Source: Anaerolineaceae bacterium (GTDB taxonomy: Bacteria > Chloroflexota > Anaerolineae > Anaerolineales > Anaerolineaceae). From it: a DNA stretch of 64,000 nt. Location: NCBI GenBank assembly GCA_029265815.1, contig JAJUGU010000001.1, positions 547,941-611,940 of the forward strand, read 5' to 3'. This document shows, in pieces, positions 30,429 to 40,213 of the stretch. Positions within the stretch are counted from its first letter, which is position 1. Each line of letters begins with the position of its first letter. A program made the position numbers and the translations under genes. The notes under the pieces are model-generated. The model searched no databases and had not been told where the DNA came from. It worked only from the letters and a program-made list of their open reading frames with translations.

Positions 30429-31895
30429 TTATAAAAGGCCGACTTTATCGTTGAATTCAGAAATCAAAGCGTCTATTTCACTAACCTGACTCTGAACATC
30501 TGTCCAGTAATCTGGAGCATACCACTGATCTTGAATTTCTTCATACGTACGGCCTTGTTGCTCCACCCATGTATAGTATTTCAAATTGTGAATCCGTTTT
30601 CGCGATTCGTATGTTAATTCCAAAAGATGATCCGTTGATTCACCTTGGAGGTCACGGGCATAGGCTTCTGCAGCATCTATTTCATGAAATTCTCCAAGTT
30701 CATTACGCATTTCTTGAATTCGGCTGCCATAAAGCTGCATGGAATCTGTGAATACCGTAAGAATGATATCATTTTCTGTAAGCTCATAATACTTGGCAAA
30801 CTTGATCGCTGAAAGCATATTGGCAATTCCGGAAAAACCCAGCAAGTCCAGTTTAGAAACAATGCTTTCAGGAACACCTTTCTTCATCAGGTATTTCTGA
30901 CCTTCAGGTTCGTTAAAAAGTCTCATGATATTTACAACAGAATTATCGTCAATGGCAACGACGATATCGGTATTTTTTATATTGTGAATCCATGGAACGT
31001 GCTTGTCACCAATCCCTTCAATACGGTGAGCTCCAAAACCATTCAGCATCAGTGTCGGGCATTGCAAGGCTTCGCTCGCAATGATTTTACTGGATGGGTA
31101 TTGCTGCTTCAGGAAATCACCACAGGCAATAGTTCCTGCAGAGCCAGTGGTGAGGGCAACCCCGCGGTAGTGATCATTCGGTCCCATAACTTTCTGCAGC
31201 ACTTCCTGCATAGCATGACCGGTGATTTCATAATGCCACATATAATTGCCAAATTCCTCAAACTGATTGAAGATCATCAGGTCCTGCCCAGATTTTCTCA
31301 GCTCCCAACACTTGTCGAATATTTCCTTGACATTGGATTCGGTTCCAGGGGTGGCGATCACTTCACCAGCAATATTCTTCAGCCAGTCAAATCGTTCTTT
31401 CGACATTCCCTCAGGCAGAATAGCAATCGAATCACATGCCATTAATGCTGAATCGTAGGCACCACCCCGGCAATAATTTCCGGTTGAAGGCCAGACTGCT
31501 TTCTGTGTTGTTGGATCAAACTGCCCCGTAACCAGACGTGGCACCAGGCACCCATAAGCCGCTCCAACCTTATGAGCCCCTGTTGGAAACCACTTGCCGA
31601 CTAGAGCAATGATTCTTGCCTTCGTGCCGGTCAGGCTGGAAGGCAATTCCAAAAAATTTACATCTCCAAATTGACCGCCTTTTTCGACAGGGTGATTTTT
31701 CCAGGAAATGCGGAAAAGATTTCTTGGATGCACATCCCATAAACCGATCGAGCGCAATTCATCTTTGATCTTTACGGGGATCAAATCTGGATTTTTCATC
31801 TGGGCAAAAGTGGGCAAAATTATATTTTGCTTACGAGATCGTTCAATTGCACGTTCTAACCTATCCTTGTGAATGGTAAGATCGATCTTTGCCAT
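30429..31895 (-). CDS. Fold-type II PLP-dependent enzyme of unknown substrate
   Basis: The PLP Lys is K109 in FPTGAHKVGAAYG, followed by the STGNYCRGGAYDSA substrate/cofactor loop and TTGSAGT as the phosphate-binding loop. This is the tryptophan-synthase-beta/threonine-dehydratase fold, but at 488 residues it is longer than cysteine synthase (about 310) or diaminopropionate ammonia-lyase (about 400). The loop motif NYCRGG differs from the usual SSGNHG or TSGNAG. In the E. coli purine-catabolic cluster a PLP lyase (YgeX) stands beside hydantoinase, YgeW and carbamate kinase, so a lyase for a diamino- or ureido-acid is possible. That is an inference from context only. Confidence 0.85.
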   Translation of the reverse strand: MAKIDLTIHKDRLERAIERSRKQNIILPTFAQMKNPDLIPVKIKDELRSIGLWDVHPRNLFRISWKNHPVEKGGQFGDVNFLELPSSLTGTKARIIALVGKWFPTGAHKVGAAYGCLVPRLVTGQFDPTTQKAVWPSTGNYCRGGAYDSALMACDSIAILPEGMSKERFDWLKNIAGEVIATPGTESNVKEIFDKCWELRKSGQDLMIFNQFEEFGNYMWHYEITGHAMQEVLQKVMGPNDHYRGVALTTGSAGTIACGDFLKQQYPSSKIIASEALQCPTLMLNGFGAHRIEGIGDKHVPWIHNIKNTDIVVAIDDNSVVNIMRLFNEPEGQKYLMKKGVPESIVSKLDLLGFSGIANMLSAIKFAKYYELTENDIILTVFTDSMQLYGSRIQEMRNELGEFHEIDAAEAYARDLQGESTDHLLELTYESRKRIHNLKYYTWVEQQGRTYEEIQDQWYAPDYWTDVQSQVSEIDALISEFNDKVGLL

Positions 31896-31911
31896 ATTGA
31901 TTATCCTCTCT

Positions 31912-32844
31912 TCAATTTTCTTCTGGTACTTCGCTTGTTATATAAAGGGGTCGTCCCTTGGCTTCATCGTAGATTCGTCCAACGTACTCACCCAATATTC
32001 CAAGACTGATTAGCTGAACTCCACCCAAGAATAGGACGGCGATTAATGTAGTTGCCTGTCCATAGAAGAATTGTGAACCAACCAGGCGCAATATTATAAC
32101 AACCGGTATGGCAATAATACTAATGCCTGCAGAGATGAATCCAACCCATGTAGCAAGTTGGAGTGGCATATATGAAAAACTGGTAATAGCATTCAAAGCC
32201 AGCTTCAACATTTTTTTCAGTGGATATTTCGTTTTACCAGCAAAACGAGAGGCTCGTTTGTAAGGCACTCCAATTGATTTAAACCCTACCCAGGCCGACA
32301 TTCCTCTTAAGAAACGATGCCGTTCACGCATCGAGTTCATCACATTCACAACTTTTCGGTCGAGGAGTCTAAAATCACCAGTGTCCAGTGGAATCTTTAC
32401 ATCTGTAATCCGGTAGATCGTGCGGTAAAACAGTGAAGCAGTCGCGAGTTTAAACCAAGATTCTCCTTCTCGTTCAGTACGCTGCGCGTAAACCACCTGG
32501 TATCCTTCGCGCCATTTTGCGATCAAATCAAGAATAACCTCTGGTGGATCCTGCAGGTCAGCATCGATGATCACTACGGCATCTCCTCGTGAATAATCCA
32601 ACCCAGCCGTAACAGCAATCTGATGACCAAAATTCCTGGCAAAGATAACCGGTCGAACTCGTTTATCTTTCTTTGCCAGGTCACGGATCATATCAGTTGA
32701 GCCGTCTGTCGATCCATCGTCAACCAGCACAAGCTCCCAACTTTCATTCGTCGAATCCATTACTTCAGAAACACGTTCATAAAGCGCATCCAGACATCCA
32801 GTTTCGTTGAACACCGGAGCAATGATAGAAAACACAGGTTTCAT
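31912..32844 (-). CDS. Family 2 glycosyltransferase, polyprenyl-phosphate sugar type
   Basis: The GT-A domain begins [17 protein letters not shown] and contains [10 protein letters not shown] and the metal-binding [10 protein letters not shown]. Two C-terminal hydrophobic segments anchor it, as in GtrB, CsbB and dolichyl-phosphate mannose synthase, enzymes that load a sugar on undecaprenyl phosphate at the inner face. ATG 32844 (MKPVFS) is used because it overlaps the TGA of the upstream gene (ATGA) and gives the normal length; the track start 32877 lies inside thrC. Its coupling to a threonine synthase-like gene has no obvious metabolic sense. Confidence 0.92.
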   Translation of the reverse strand: MKPVFSIIAPVFNETGCLDALYERVSEVMDSTNESWELVLVDDGSTDGSTDMIRDLAKKDKRVRPVIFARNFGHQIAVTAGLDYSRGDAVVIIDADLQDPPEVILDLIAKWREGYQVVYAQRTEREGESWFKLATASLFYRTIYRITDVKIPLDTGDFRLLDRKVVNVMNSMRERHRFLRGMSAWVGFKSIGVPYKRASRFAGKTKYPLKKMLKLALNAITSFSYMPLQLATWVGFISAGISIIAIPVVIILRLVGSQFFYGQATTLIAVLFLGGVQLISLGILGEYVGRIYDEAKGRPLYITSEVPEEN

Positions 32845-34109
32845 CGCATTGAACCTTTCAATTGACTTTGATAACAATCCAATAATGCCTTAATATCAGG
32901 TTCGATTACGGGAGCATTTTTTACTGCCTGCATCGCCGTTTTAATATCCTTTAACCCGTTTCCAGTATTGATGACAAGCACCGGGTCATCTTGTTGGATT
33001 ATCCCTTCGTTTACTGCTTTTTGCAACCCGGCAAAAGCAGTAGATCCGGCAGGCTCTGCAAAGATGCCATATTTTCCTAGGTCAGCAATACCTTCAATGA
33101 TTTCGCTGTCTTTGACCGTGAGATATGCTCCACCGGTTTGAACCGCTGCGCGCACCGCTCTCACACCATCACGCGGTAGATCCACACTGATCGAATCTGC
33201 GATGGTAGTTGAATTCACAGGAATTATTTCTTCACTACCTGAAAAGTATGCGTTGGCCACTGCTGCTGATTTTTCAGATTGCACACCAAACAATCTTGGC
33301 ATCACTTCCATCCATCCCAGTTCGATCAGATCTTTAAACCCCTTATGAAGCCCTGAAATAATATTGCCATCGCCCACAGATACAAAAACACAAAGCGGCC
33401 GGTCTGCAGATTTCTGCTCTCGCATGACTGATTCCCATATCTCAAAGGCGGCAGTTTTTTTCCCTTCAGCAGTAAAGGGATTATAACCTGTGTTTCTACA
33501 GTACCATCCCAGATGCTTTGACGCCTCTATTGATAAATCAAACGCTGAATCATAATTCCCATCAACCAGTATCACTCTGGCACCATATATCAGCATCTGG
33601 GCTATCTTGGCTGGCGGTGCCGTTCGAGGCGCAAGGATCACTGCAGGCTGCCCGATAGCGGCTGCCATTCCGGCCAATGCTGCTCCAGCGTTCCCCGTTG
33701 AAGCAGTAACTACTACCTCAGCTTTGATTTCTCTAGCTCTTGCCACCACCACTGCGCTTGCACGGTCCTTGAATGAAGCCGTAGGATTTCGGCCTTCATC
33801 TTTGATCCATAGTTCATCCAGGTTAAGTATTTCGCGCAGCCCGGGGGGTGTATATAACGGAGTCCATCCTGCATTCTTCAAGGGAGTGCCTTCACCTCCT
33901 GGGTCTGCTACAGGCAAGAGTGGAAGGTACCTCCAAAGAGAAAAATCCGTACGAGAGATGATATCCTCTACCTGGTACTTGGATTTTATCTTTGAATAAT
34001 CAAGGATAACATCTAAGTTTCCATTGCATTTTGGGCAGGAATACAGATGATTAACTGCAGCGTATTCCTTCCCACAAATCGAACACTTGAACCCCAAAAA
34101 GTTCGACAT
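32841..34109 (-). CDS. thrC: Threonine synthase-like PLP enzyme
   Basis: It should convert O-phosphohomoserine to threonine. An N-terminal zinc-ribbon-like part (Cys9, Cys12, Cys25, Cys28) precedes a fold-type II domain with the PLP Lys K114 in [12 protein letters not shown] and the loop [12 protein letters not shown]. The pattern NPT-SFKDR is typical of threonine synthases, and 422 residues is the short-form length. Related enzymes such as cysteate synthase share these motifs, so the substrate is not fully certain. It ends four bases into the glycosyltransferase gene, and starts eight bases after the permease gene ends. Confidence 0.88.
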   Translation of the reverse strand: MSNFLGFKCSICGKEYAAVNHLYSCPKCNGNLDVILDYSKIKSKYQVEDIISRTDFSLWRYLPLLPVADPGGEGTPLKNAGWTPLYTPPGLREILNLDELWIKDEGRNPTASFKDRASAVVVARAREIKAEVVVTASTGNAGAALAGMAAAIGQPAVILAPRTAPPAKIAQMLIYGARVILVDGNYDSAFDLSIEASKHLGWYCRNTGYNPFTAEGKKTAAFEIWESVMREQKSADRPLCVFVSVGDGNIISGLHKGFKDLIELGWMEVMPRLFGVQSEKSAAVANAYFSGSEEIIPVNSTTIADSISVDLPRDGVRAVRAAVQTGGAYLTVKDSEIIEGIADLGKYGIFAEPAGSTAFAGLQKAVNEGIIQQDDPVLVINTGNGLKDIKTAMQAVKNAPVIEPDIKALLDCYQSQLKGSMR

Positions 34110-34117
34110 AGTTTATC

Positions 34118-35110
34118 CTATTCTCGTTCGAATGGAATTCCCAGGGATGCCGGAGGTGACGTGCGCAGCATTCTAAGGATTTTTGATACGATCAAACGCG
34201 GTTTTTCTGGCATGGCTGCCAATTCACGCTCGACCCATTCTGCCCTGCCGATGTTGACAAGAAGCAGGGTAAAGATCATTAGTGGAAACGGCGCAGCCTG
34301 CAGGATTTGGATCGGAATATTTGTATTTGATTGAAGTGTGATCCCCAGCTGTTGAAGACCAGCAAAGAAATATGCGCCAAATGCAACCCTCAAAGGATGC
34401 CAGCCGCCAAAAATTGTTATGGCAAGGGCAATCCAACCTACACCATCCAGACCGGAAAGTTGCCCAGACCAGCCGATCTTCACCGCTAAAGAATACATTG
34501 GCCCAGCCAATCCGATGAGTGCCCCTCCAACCAGTGTGTACATGTATCTTTGAAAATTAACATTCACACCCCGGTTGTAAGCTGCGGCAGGACGCTCACC
34601 AATTCCTTGCAATTGAAGTCCAGGGCGAGTTTTATACAGGTAAACATACGCGAGGATGATAAATAGATACGAGGCATATACCAGTACATGATGATTGAAA
34701 AAGATGGGGCCAATCACCGGTATGTCCACTAGAAAATCTATCGGGGTTTTGGTCAGGAAGATACCTGGTTTGTTGTTGTAAGGGGCTCCGAGAAAATATG
34801 CCAGATCTCGGCAGAGCGTAGCTAAAATGAAACCAATGGCTACCTGTGATTGCTTCAACGTGATACTGCTGAAAGCCACCACAGCAGCAACCGCCATCCC
34901 GATCAATGCGCCAATAAGAAAACCAAGCAGAAGACTGCTGGTATTTAACGCAACAACAAAACCAGCCATTGCTGTGAGCAGGATAGTGCCATTCACAGAA
35001 AGGTTGGTAATTCCACTTTTCTCAATGAAATTTTCACCAATTGCTGCAAAAAGGATTGGAACCGCATACTCCATAATGCCGGCAAGGGTTGTTAGAGTCG
35101 TATTATCCAT
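34118..35110 (-). CDS. ABC transporter permease, BMP/nucleoside type (second)
   Basis: A 330-residue membrane protein with eight to nine hydrophobic segments and the start EYAVPILFAAIGENFIEKSGITNLSVNG, typical of the second permease (NupC/YufQ/BmpD class) in BMP-dependent nucleoside importers of the branched-chain-permease superfamily. Later NRGVNV and GLDGVGWIALAITIFGG blocks agree. It is the last of four transporter genes (binding protein, ATPase, two permeases) with tight spacing. Purine nucleosides are the likely cargo given the neighbouring deaminase genes. Confidence 0.9.
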   Translation of the reverse strand: MDNTTLTTLAGIMEYAVPILFAAIGENFIEKSGITNLSVNGTILLTAMAGFVVALNTSSLLLGFLIGALIGMAVAAVVAFSSITLKQSQVAIGFILATLCRDLAYFLGAPYNNKPGIFLTKTPIDFLVDIPVIGPIFFNHHVLVYASYLFIILAYVYLYKTRPGLQLQGIGERPAAAYNRGVNVNFQRYMYTLVGGALIGLAGPMYSLAVKIGWSGQLSGLDGVGWIALAITIFGGWHPLRVAFGAYFFAGLQQLGITLQSNTNIPIQILQAAPFPLMIFTLLLVNIGRAEWVERELAAMPEKPRLIVSKILRMLRTSPPASLGIPFERE

Positions 35111-35116
35111 GAACGT

Positions 35117-36190
35117 CTATCCTTTTTTATACAATCGTTGCCGTACACCGTTCGTCATTACCACAAAGAGCACAAGGAAACCTTGCAGCACACCAGCCAG
35201 GTACGAGTTGAGTCCCATATATTGAAGTTCAACATTTCCCACACTTAATGCTGCAAAGAAGAAAGCCACAATGGATGACAAGATTGGATGATAATTGACC
35301 AGCATAGCAACCAGTAATCCCAAAAATCCATATCCAAAACCAGCATCCGGAATCAAACTAAATTGCTTTGAAGTAACCAAAATTGATCCAGCAACGCCTG
35401 CAAAGATTCCACAAATGCCAAACGCAAGCAGAAAATAACGAGTCGTCGGAATGCCCAGTAAATGAGCAGCCCGGTCATTCTTTCCAATTGCTTTTAATCT
35501 CAATCCAAAGTGTGTACCTTTCAACATCAAGGCCACAAAGATAGCCCCTATCAATGCAATGACCACAATCACAGGGCTGAGACTGGTTCCCGGCAGATAG
35601 GTAAGCCGAAACTGCGGATCGATCCATTCGGTTCCACTCATCGAGGCGACTCCAGGCCGTTTCCAGGGTCCAAAAATCAACCAAATTGCTAAAGCTTTTG
35701 CAACAAAGTTTAGACCTAATCCGCCAAAAATTTCATTCACACCACCATAAATTCGCATCACACCTGGTAATATTGCCCACAAAAAGCCGCCTAGTGCTCC
35801 GGCAAGGAAAGCGATGGTGATCACAATCCAGGGATCCAATCCTGTTTGATCCAGAAAACGGAAAGCTCCCACGCAAAATACTGACCCCACCACAACCTGA
35901 CCTTCCATACCAATATTCCATAAACCCGCAGTGAAGGTGAACAATAAGCCTGATGTAGTTAATACCAGTGGTACCCATGAAGCGATCACTGCTGACACTT
36001 TCTGAGTTGATGAAAAAGCGCCAAGCACAATATTCCAGTATGCTTTTAGTGGTTGAGCATTGGCTACCAGTAAGATCAAAGATGTTATCAACAAAGCCAT
36101 GATTACGGCCCCTACCCGTAATCCCAGGTCAAGCCAGTTAATCCTGGACCGTAGAGAGGTAGTTTGTGGGGATTTTTCTTGCACTGTCAT
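35117..36190 (-). CDS. ABC transporter permease, BMP/nucleoside type (first)
   Basis: A 357-residue membrane protein with an N-terminal extension before the first span, then ASWVPLVLTTSGLLFTFTAGLWNIGMEGQV, VMRIYGGVNEIFGGLGLNFVA and an AIGKNDRAAHLLGIP cytoplasmic coupling loop. This is the first permease (NupB/YufP class) of nucleoside importers. It starts 20 bases after the ATPase gene and ends six bases before its partner permease, with which it should form the transmembrane channel. Confidence 0.9.
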   Translation of the reverse strand: MTVQEKSPQTTSLRSRINWLDLGLRVGAVIMALLITSLILLVANAQPLKAYWNIVLGAFSSTQKVSAVIASWVPLVLTTSGLLFTFTAGLWNIGMEGQVVVGSVFCVGAFRFLDQTGLDPWIVITIAFLAGALGGFLWAILPGVMRIYGGVNEIFGGLGLNFVAKALAIWLIFGPWKRPGVASMSGTEWIDPQFRLTYLPGTSLSPVIVVIALIGAIFVALMLKGTHFGLRLKAIGKNDRAAHLLGIPTTRYFLLAFGICGIFAGVAGSILVTSKQFSLIPDAGFGYGFLGLLVAMLVNYHPILSSIVAFFFAALSVGNVELQYMGLNSYLAGVLQGFLVLFVVMTNGVRQRLYKKG

Positions 36191-36209
36191 ATCGTCACAT
36201 CTCCAAGAT

Positions 36210-37673
36210 TTACCAGCCTATGCCGCCAATTAATTGCCCTAGTTCATCCACACTGGTCGTATTCGCATCGATCGGTTCCGATACCATCCCTCCAAAAAAG
36301 ACGAGGATCCGGTCGCTGTATTGAATAATTTCTTCAAGATCGGCCGAGATAAAAACAATACTTGTACAGTCGGCACATCTTTCTTTCATTTTTTTCCATA
36401 TCCAGATCGAAGATTCAATATCGAGACCGCGTGTAGGATGTTCCATCAAGATAAGATTCAATTTTTCACGCATCAGGGCTAACAACGCGCGTTGTTGGTT
36501 TCCACCAGACAGTTGCTCGACTTTGCTGTATGGAACCCCCTTGATTCGAAAATCATTAATCCTTGATTGGGTTAAGTTCAAGGCTTCTTTTTGCGAGATC
36601 AATAACTCATTATGCTCTTCAGATAAAATAAAATGTTCAGTCAGTGTCAACCCGGGGATTAATCCTTCTTCCATACGTGAAGCAGGTATGTACGAAATGC
36701 CTGCCTTTAAAAAGTTCTCATATCTTTTTCCGGCATAGTTCACATCATTGATCATGATCTTGCCGCAAACAGGTCGTTTGATTCCCGCCAGCATCTGCAG
36801 GAACAACTTTTGACCCGAACCTTCCATTCCAGCCAGCCCGAGAATCTCACCCCGGTAGAGGGTCAGATTAATATTACGCAATCGAAGCCGGTAATCTTCT
36901 ATTCCAATATTTTCAAGTCGCAGCAACGGCTCTGGCCTACAGGCAGTCGTTTTCGCGCCGATCTTTATTTCCTTGTCGAACATTAATTGAATGAACTCGT
37001 CAGTATTATAAGGAGGAGTTAATTCTCCAGCTACCTTTCCCTGACGAAAAACGGCAACTCTATCGCATAAACCTTGAACATCTTCTAATTTATGAGAAAC
37101 AAAAATAACCGTTAGATCCTGTTTTGCCAAAGTTACGAGGGTGGCGAATAGTTTTTCCTTCTGATTGGCTGAGATGCCTGTGGTTGGTTCGTCTAGGATC
37201 AAAATGCGGACGCCCATCCATAACAGACGCAGGATCTCCAATTGCTGCCGTTCGCCTACGGTCAGCGTTTCAACGTATGCATCTGGATTGATCTGGAAAC
37301 CAAATTTTTGAGATAGCTCTTGAATTTGTTTTTCAACTTGGGTCCGATTAAGAAAAAGACCCCCGTGTTGACCAAGCAGAAAATTGTCAATCACACGCAT
37401 GGGTGGAAAGTCCAACGGATCCTGGTGAAGCATTCCAATTCCAAGCCTGATCGCATCATCCGGTGATTTAATCTTAACCAGGTTACCATCCAGCAGAATT
37501 TCACCCGAATCGGCGTGGATAAACCCAGAAAGGATTTTCATCAGGGTGCTTTTACCTGCGCCATTTTCTCCTAATATTCCCTGAATGGTGCCAGATGTAA
37601 TCTTCAGGCTGATGTCATCGTTCGCATGAACTTTACCAAACCACTTGTGAATGTTGCGAAGCTCAATATTCAT
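36210..37673 (-). CDS. ABC transporter ATPase, two nucleotide-binding domains (nucleoside type)
   Basis: The first domain has Walker A GENGAGKST (residues 36-44), signature LTVGERQQLEIL and Walker B ILILDEPTT. The second has a degenerate Walker A (GMEGSGQK), signature LSGGNQQRALLA and LILMEHPTRGLD with His at the catalytic-Glu position after Met. Such one-active, one-degenerate tandem ATPases (487 residues) are normal for RbsA/NupA/YufO type importers. It pairs with the two permeases downstream and the BMP lipoprotein upstream. An intercistronic hairpin lies just before its start. Confidence 0.95.
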   Translation of the reverse strand: MNIELRNIHKWFGKVHANDDISLKITSGTIQGILGENGAGKSTLMKILSGFIHADSGEILLDGNLVKIKSPDDAIRLGIGMLHQDPLDFPPMRVIDNFLLGQHGGLFLNRTQVEKQIQELSQKFGFQINPDAYVETLTVGERQQLEILRLLWMGVRILILDEPTTGISANQKEKLFATLVTLAKQDLTVIFVSHKLEDVQGLCDRVAVFRQGKVAGELTPPYNTDEFIQLMFDKEIKIGAKTTACRPEPLLRLENIGIEDYRLRLRNINLTLYRGEILGLAGMEGSGQKLFLQMLAGIKRPVCGKIMINDVNYAGKRYENFLKAGISYIPASRMEEGLIPGLTLTEHFILSEEHNELLISQKEALNLTQSRINDFRIKGVPYSKVEQLSGGNQQRALLALMREKLNLILMEHPTRGLDIESSIWIWKKMKERCADCTSIVFISADLEEIIQYSDRILVFFGGMVSEPIDANTTSVDELGQLIGGIGW

Positions 37674-37686
37674 GCACTCGTCCTGT

Positions 37687-37730
37687 AAAAAAAATTATAG
37701 GGGAAGGCGTAAAAAATACCTTCCCCTATA
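37687..37730 (-). terminator. Intercistronic hairpin between the BMP gene and its ATPase
   Basis: TATAGGGGAAGG and CCTTCCCCTATA form a perfect 12-bp stem, followed on the minus strand by eight T, then 13 bases to the ATPase start. It is a full intrinsic terminator placed inside an operon. That should make the binding protein more abundant than the membrane parts, either by partial termination or 3'-end protection. Confidence 0.82.
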
Positions 37731-37742
37731 TTATGGATCAAA

Positions 37743-38948
37743 TTACTCGCTCTGACCTTCCATACCTTCAAGAAGTTGCGGCAAATACCAGATTTCCTGT
37801 TTGGTAGCAGCCACACCATCAGCAAGGTACTGCGTTCCATCCTGAAGATTAATCGGGCCAGTCCACAGGTTCAGACCACTGCCCAATTCACCAATGAATT
37901 TATCGATCAAGGCTGAGTTTTCTTCAGATAGTGCGCCACCTTTGTTGAATCCAACAGCTGAAGTATCAGGATTGTTAATGTCAGACCAATCCGGACCGTT
38001 CAGATCGAAGCTGGATTTCCAGGTGCCATCCTGAATGGACTTGATCGCTGCAAGGTAAGCAGGACCCCAGTTGAAATACTCAACACCGAGGCACACATCA
38101 TCTGCCCCTTCACAGGCTTTGGCATAATCATACGGGATTGCCCACACCTGCTTGCCATCAGCAGTAAATTTTTTCGCTTCGGTTAACGCTTCAGTGGTGT
38201 CGATGGAGCTGATGACTACATCATAACCGGTGTTGTAGAAATCATCTGCAACCTGCGTAGGATCAAGAGTGGTGCCGGGGATATTGAACCAGAAACCAAT
38301 CCAGGTCACTTTGAATTCGAGGTCAGCAGGATCTTTCCCAAGGTATTCAGTCCAGCAATATTTGGCGCCAAGATATGCAGAAGCCGCAAAACGTCTGGTT
38401 TCTTCATTGATCAATGGGCCAAGGAAACCAATCTTTCCTGTCTGGGTGGTGAGTGCTGCTGCACAACCGGCGATCATTTTTCCATATTCCATTTCACCCA
38501 TGATGTTTTTCAGGTTAGGAAGATCAATATAATTTTTGCCTTCCTTCCATGCTGTGTCACCAGAAGCATGAATCACATAAATATCAGGGTGTTCCTGGGC
38601 AAATTTAATCGCGTTGTCTTTCATGTCATCGGAATTGAAGATGACCAGTTTGGCACCCTTGTTGGTTGCCATATCAGTGGCCAGCTCAGCGCCTGTTTGA
38701 ACCTGTCCACCAGGTCCCTGGAAAACATTCTCAAGATAGATCATTTCTGTACCAGGGAGTTTTTCCTGTACATAAAGACCACCATCATAATGCGCCTGGC
38801 TCCAGCCCATATCGTTTGCGGGGCCGATCAGCAGCATGCCAAAGGTGAATTTTTCACCAGCAGCCGGGCCGGTTTTGGCGCACGCCGAGAGCAAGAGCGC
38901 CAAAATCAAAAGCATACTCACTACTAACCAAACTCTTTTCGAAAACAT
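37743..38948 (-). CDS. BMP-family nucleoside-binding lipoprotein
   Basis: A signal peptide with lipobox (LLLSAC) is followed by the BMP/Med-type binding fold: FTFGMLLIGPANDMGWSQAHYDGG, IYVIHASGD, and a GFLGP segment, with 401 residues in total. Members bind purine nucleosides (PnrA) or autoinducer-like sugars and feed an ABC importer. ATG 38948 is chosen because GGAGGAG precedes it by five bases and the lipoprotein signal then starts normally; the track ORF continues 54 codons into the regulatory region. A TTGTC/GACGA operator-like palindrome lies upstream. Confidence 0.93.
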   Translation of the reverse strand: MFSKRVWLVVSMLLILALLLSACAKTGPAAGEKFTFGMLLIGPANDMGWSQAHYDGGLYVQEKLPGTEMIYLENVFQGPGGQVQTGAELATDMATNKGAKLVIFNSDDMKDNAIKFAQEHPDIYVIHASGDTAWKEGKNYIDLPNLKNIMGEMEYGKMIAGCAAALTTQTGKIGFLGPLINEETRRFAASAYLGAKYCWTEYLGKDPADLEFKVTWIGFWFNIPGTTLDPTQVADDFYNTGYDVVISSIDTTEALTEAKKFTADGKQVWAIPYDYAKACEGADDVCLGVEYFNWGPAYLAAIKSIQDGTWKSSFDLNGPDWSDINNPDTSAVGFNKGGALSEENSALIDKFIGELGSGLNLWTGPINLQDGTQYLADGVAATKQEIWYLPQLLEGMEGQSE

Positions 38949-39081
38949 AGATTCTCCTCCTGGAATGTATTGCCTGTTATCAAGAAATAGAATAGTACTG
39001 GAAGCAAGAAACCGATTTTGGGGTGCCCCACCTCCTTTCAACTTTAAAATAACCATGTTACGAAAAGGAAGAAAAGTGCAA

Positions 39082-39093
39082 TTGTCTAGACGA
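39082..39093 (-). promoter_or_regulatory. Operator-like palindrome upstream of the nucleoside transporter operon
   Basis: TTGTCTAGACGA is a near-perfect dyad with a GTCTAGAC core, the layout recognised by HutC-type GntR regulators (for example the TGGTCTAGACCA sites of NagR/DasR). On the minus strand it lies just after a TATACA box. The surrounding 276-base gap shows no other feature besides the arcC terminator. The GntR/UTRA gene at 42.3-43.0 kb is the candidate regulator. Confidence 0.5.
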
Positions 39094-39179
39094 CTTGCTG
39101 TATACCCCAATATTGTACATCACAAACAATAAACATACCCTGATAAGAATCTTAAAATATCATACCAAAAATCACATCA

Positions 39180-39217
39180 AAAAGAAAAGGGCTTTACGAG
39201 ATTTCGTAAAGCCCTTT
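39180..39217 (-). terminator. Terminator of the carbamate kinase transcript
   Basis: AAAGGGCTTTACGA and TCGTAAAGCCCTTT form a 14-bp perfect stem with a four-base loop, followed by TCTTTTTG on the minus strand after arcC. Confidence 0.88.
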
Positions 39218-39224
39218 GGGTGAA

Positions 39225-40181
39225 TTATTCTTTTACGATCCAGGTGCCAGTCTCACCTCTGAGCGCCCGCCCGATATTTTCGGGGTTCGTAATCAAGGCC
39301 TGCTTGCCGCCTCTCTCGAGGTAATTGATGATTGCTTGAATCTTGGGAGCCATAGAACCTTTGGCAAAATGAGTTCCCTCAGCCAGGTAAGCTTTGGCTT
39401 CCGCCAGGGTCATCCGGTCCAACCACTTCTGATCTGGTTTTCCAAAGTTGATGGCCACTTTTTCAACCGCAGTGGAAATCACGAAAAGATCCGCGTTAAT
39501 TTCGTTTGCAAGAAGGCTGCTGGCGTAATCTTTGTCGATGACTGCAGCAGTGCCAATGCATCCACCTTGACCATCGTCAATCACAGGGATACCACCGCCA
39601 CCAACGGTCACAACAACGACACCGGCATCGATCAGTTTCTTCACGGCTTCAATTTCAACCACTTCGATGGGAATTGGAGAAGCAACAACGCGTCTCCAAC
39701 CACGTCCGGCATCTTCGACCACGGTCCAGCCCATCTCGTTCGCGCGTTTCTTCGCTTCAGCTTCATCCATAAATCCACCGATCGGTTTGGTGGGGTTCTG
39801 GAATGCTTTATCGTTCTTATCCACTTTCACCTGGGTGATGACAGTGGCTACAGGTTTATTAATTCCACGGCGGGCAAATTCATTCTGCAGATTCTGCTGC
39901 AACATGTAGCCGATTGCTCCCTGGCTGTCTGCACCACAAACATCCATCGGAACTTCATGCATACCTTCGTATTTCGCTGCAATTTCAGACCTGCGAATGA
40001 TAAAACCAACTTGAGGACCATTTCCATGACCGATGGCCACATCCCAGCCAGCTTCGATCATGTCTGCGATATGCTTCGTGGTCTCGGTTGCTGCCCTATA
40101 CTGGTCCTCAACTGTTACCTTTTTCGGGTCAAGGATAAGTGAGTTTCCACCAACTGCTACTACTGCCAATTTCTTCGCCAT
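39225..40181 (-). CDS. arcC: Carbamate kinase
   Basis: It transfers phosphate from carbamoyl phosphate to ADP, giving ATP, CO2 and ammonia. Start MAKKLAVVAVGGNSL, the IGHGNGPQVG loop, TVGGGGIPVIDDG and the VIDKDYASSLLA catalytic segment are standard, and 318 residues is normal. It lies downstream of two carbamoyltransferase paralogues, with gaps of 32 and 48 bases, and no arginine deiminase is present. Catabolic use of carbamoyl groups from ureido compounds is therefore more likely than the arginine deiminase pathway. Confidence 0.95.
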   Translation of the reverse strand: MAKKLAVVAVGGNSLILDPKKVTVEDQYRAATETTKHIADMIEAGWDVAIGHGNGPQVGFIIRRSEIAAKYEGMHEVPMDVCGADSQGAIGYMLQQNLQNEFARRGINKPVATVITQVKVDKNDKAFQNPTKPIGGFMDEAEAKKRANEMGWTVVEDAGRGWRRVVASPIPIEVVEIEAVKKLIDAGVVVVTVGGGGIPVIDDGQGGCIGTAAVIDKDYASSLLANEINADLFVISTAVEKVAINFGKPDQKWLDRMTLAEAKAYLAEGTHFAKGSMAPKIQAIINYLERGGKQALITNPENIGRALRGETGTWIVKE

Positions 40182-40213
40182 CGTAAATCATTTCCTTTTC
40201 TAAATAAAAAATA

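Noticed and set aside
38949-39224. Purine riboswitch upstream of the nucleoside transporter
   Set aside because: No conserved purine-riboswitch loops or three-way junction could be found; only an operator-like dyad and the arcC terminator are visible.
39216-40142. 308-residue plus-strand ORF
   Set aside because: It is the antisense shadow of arcC, whose motifs and length are complete; the plus-strand protein has no recognisable features.
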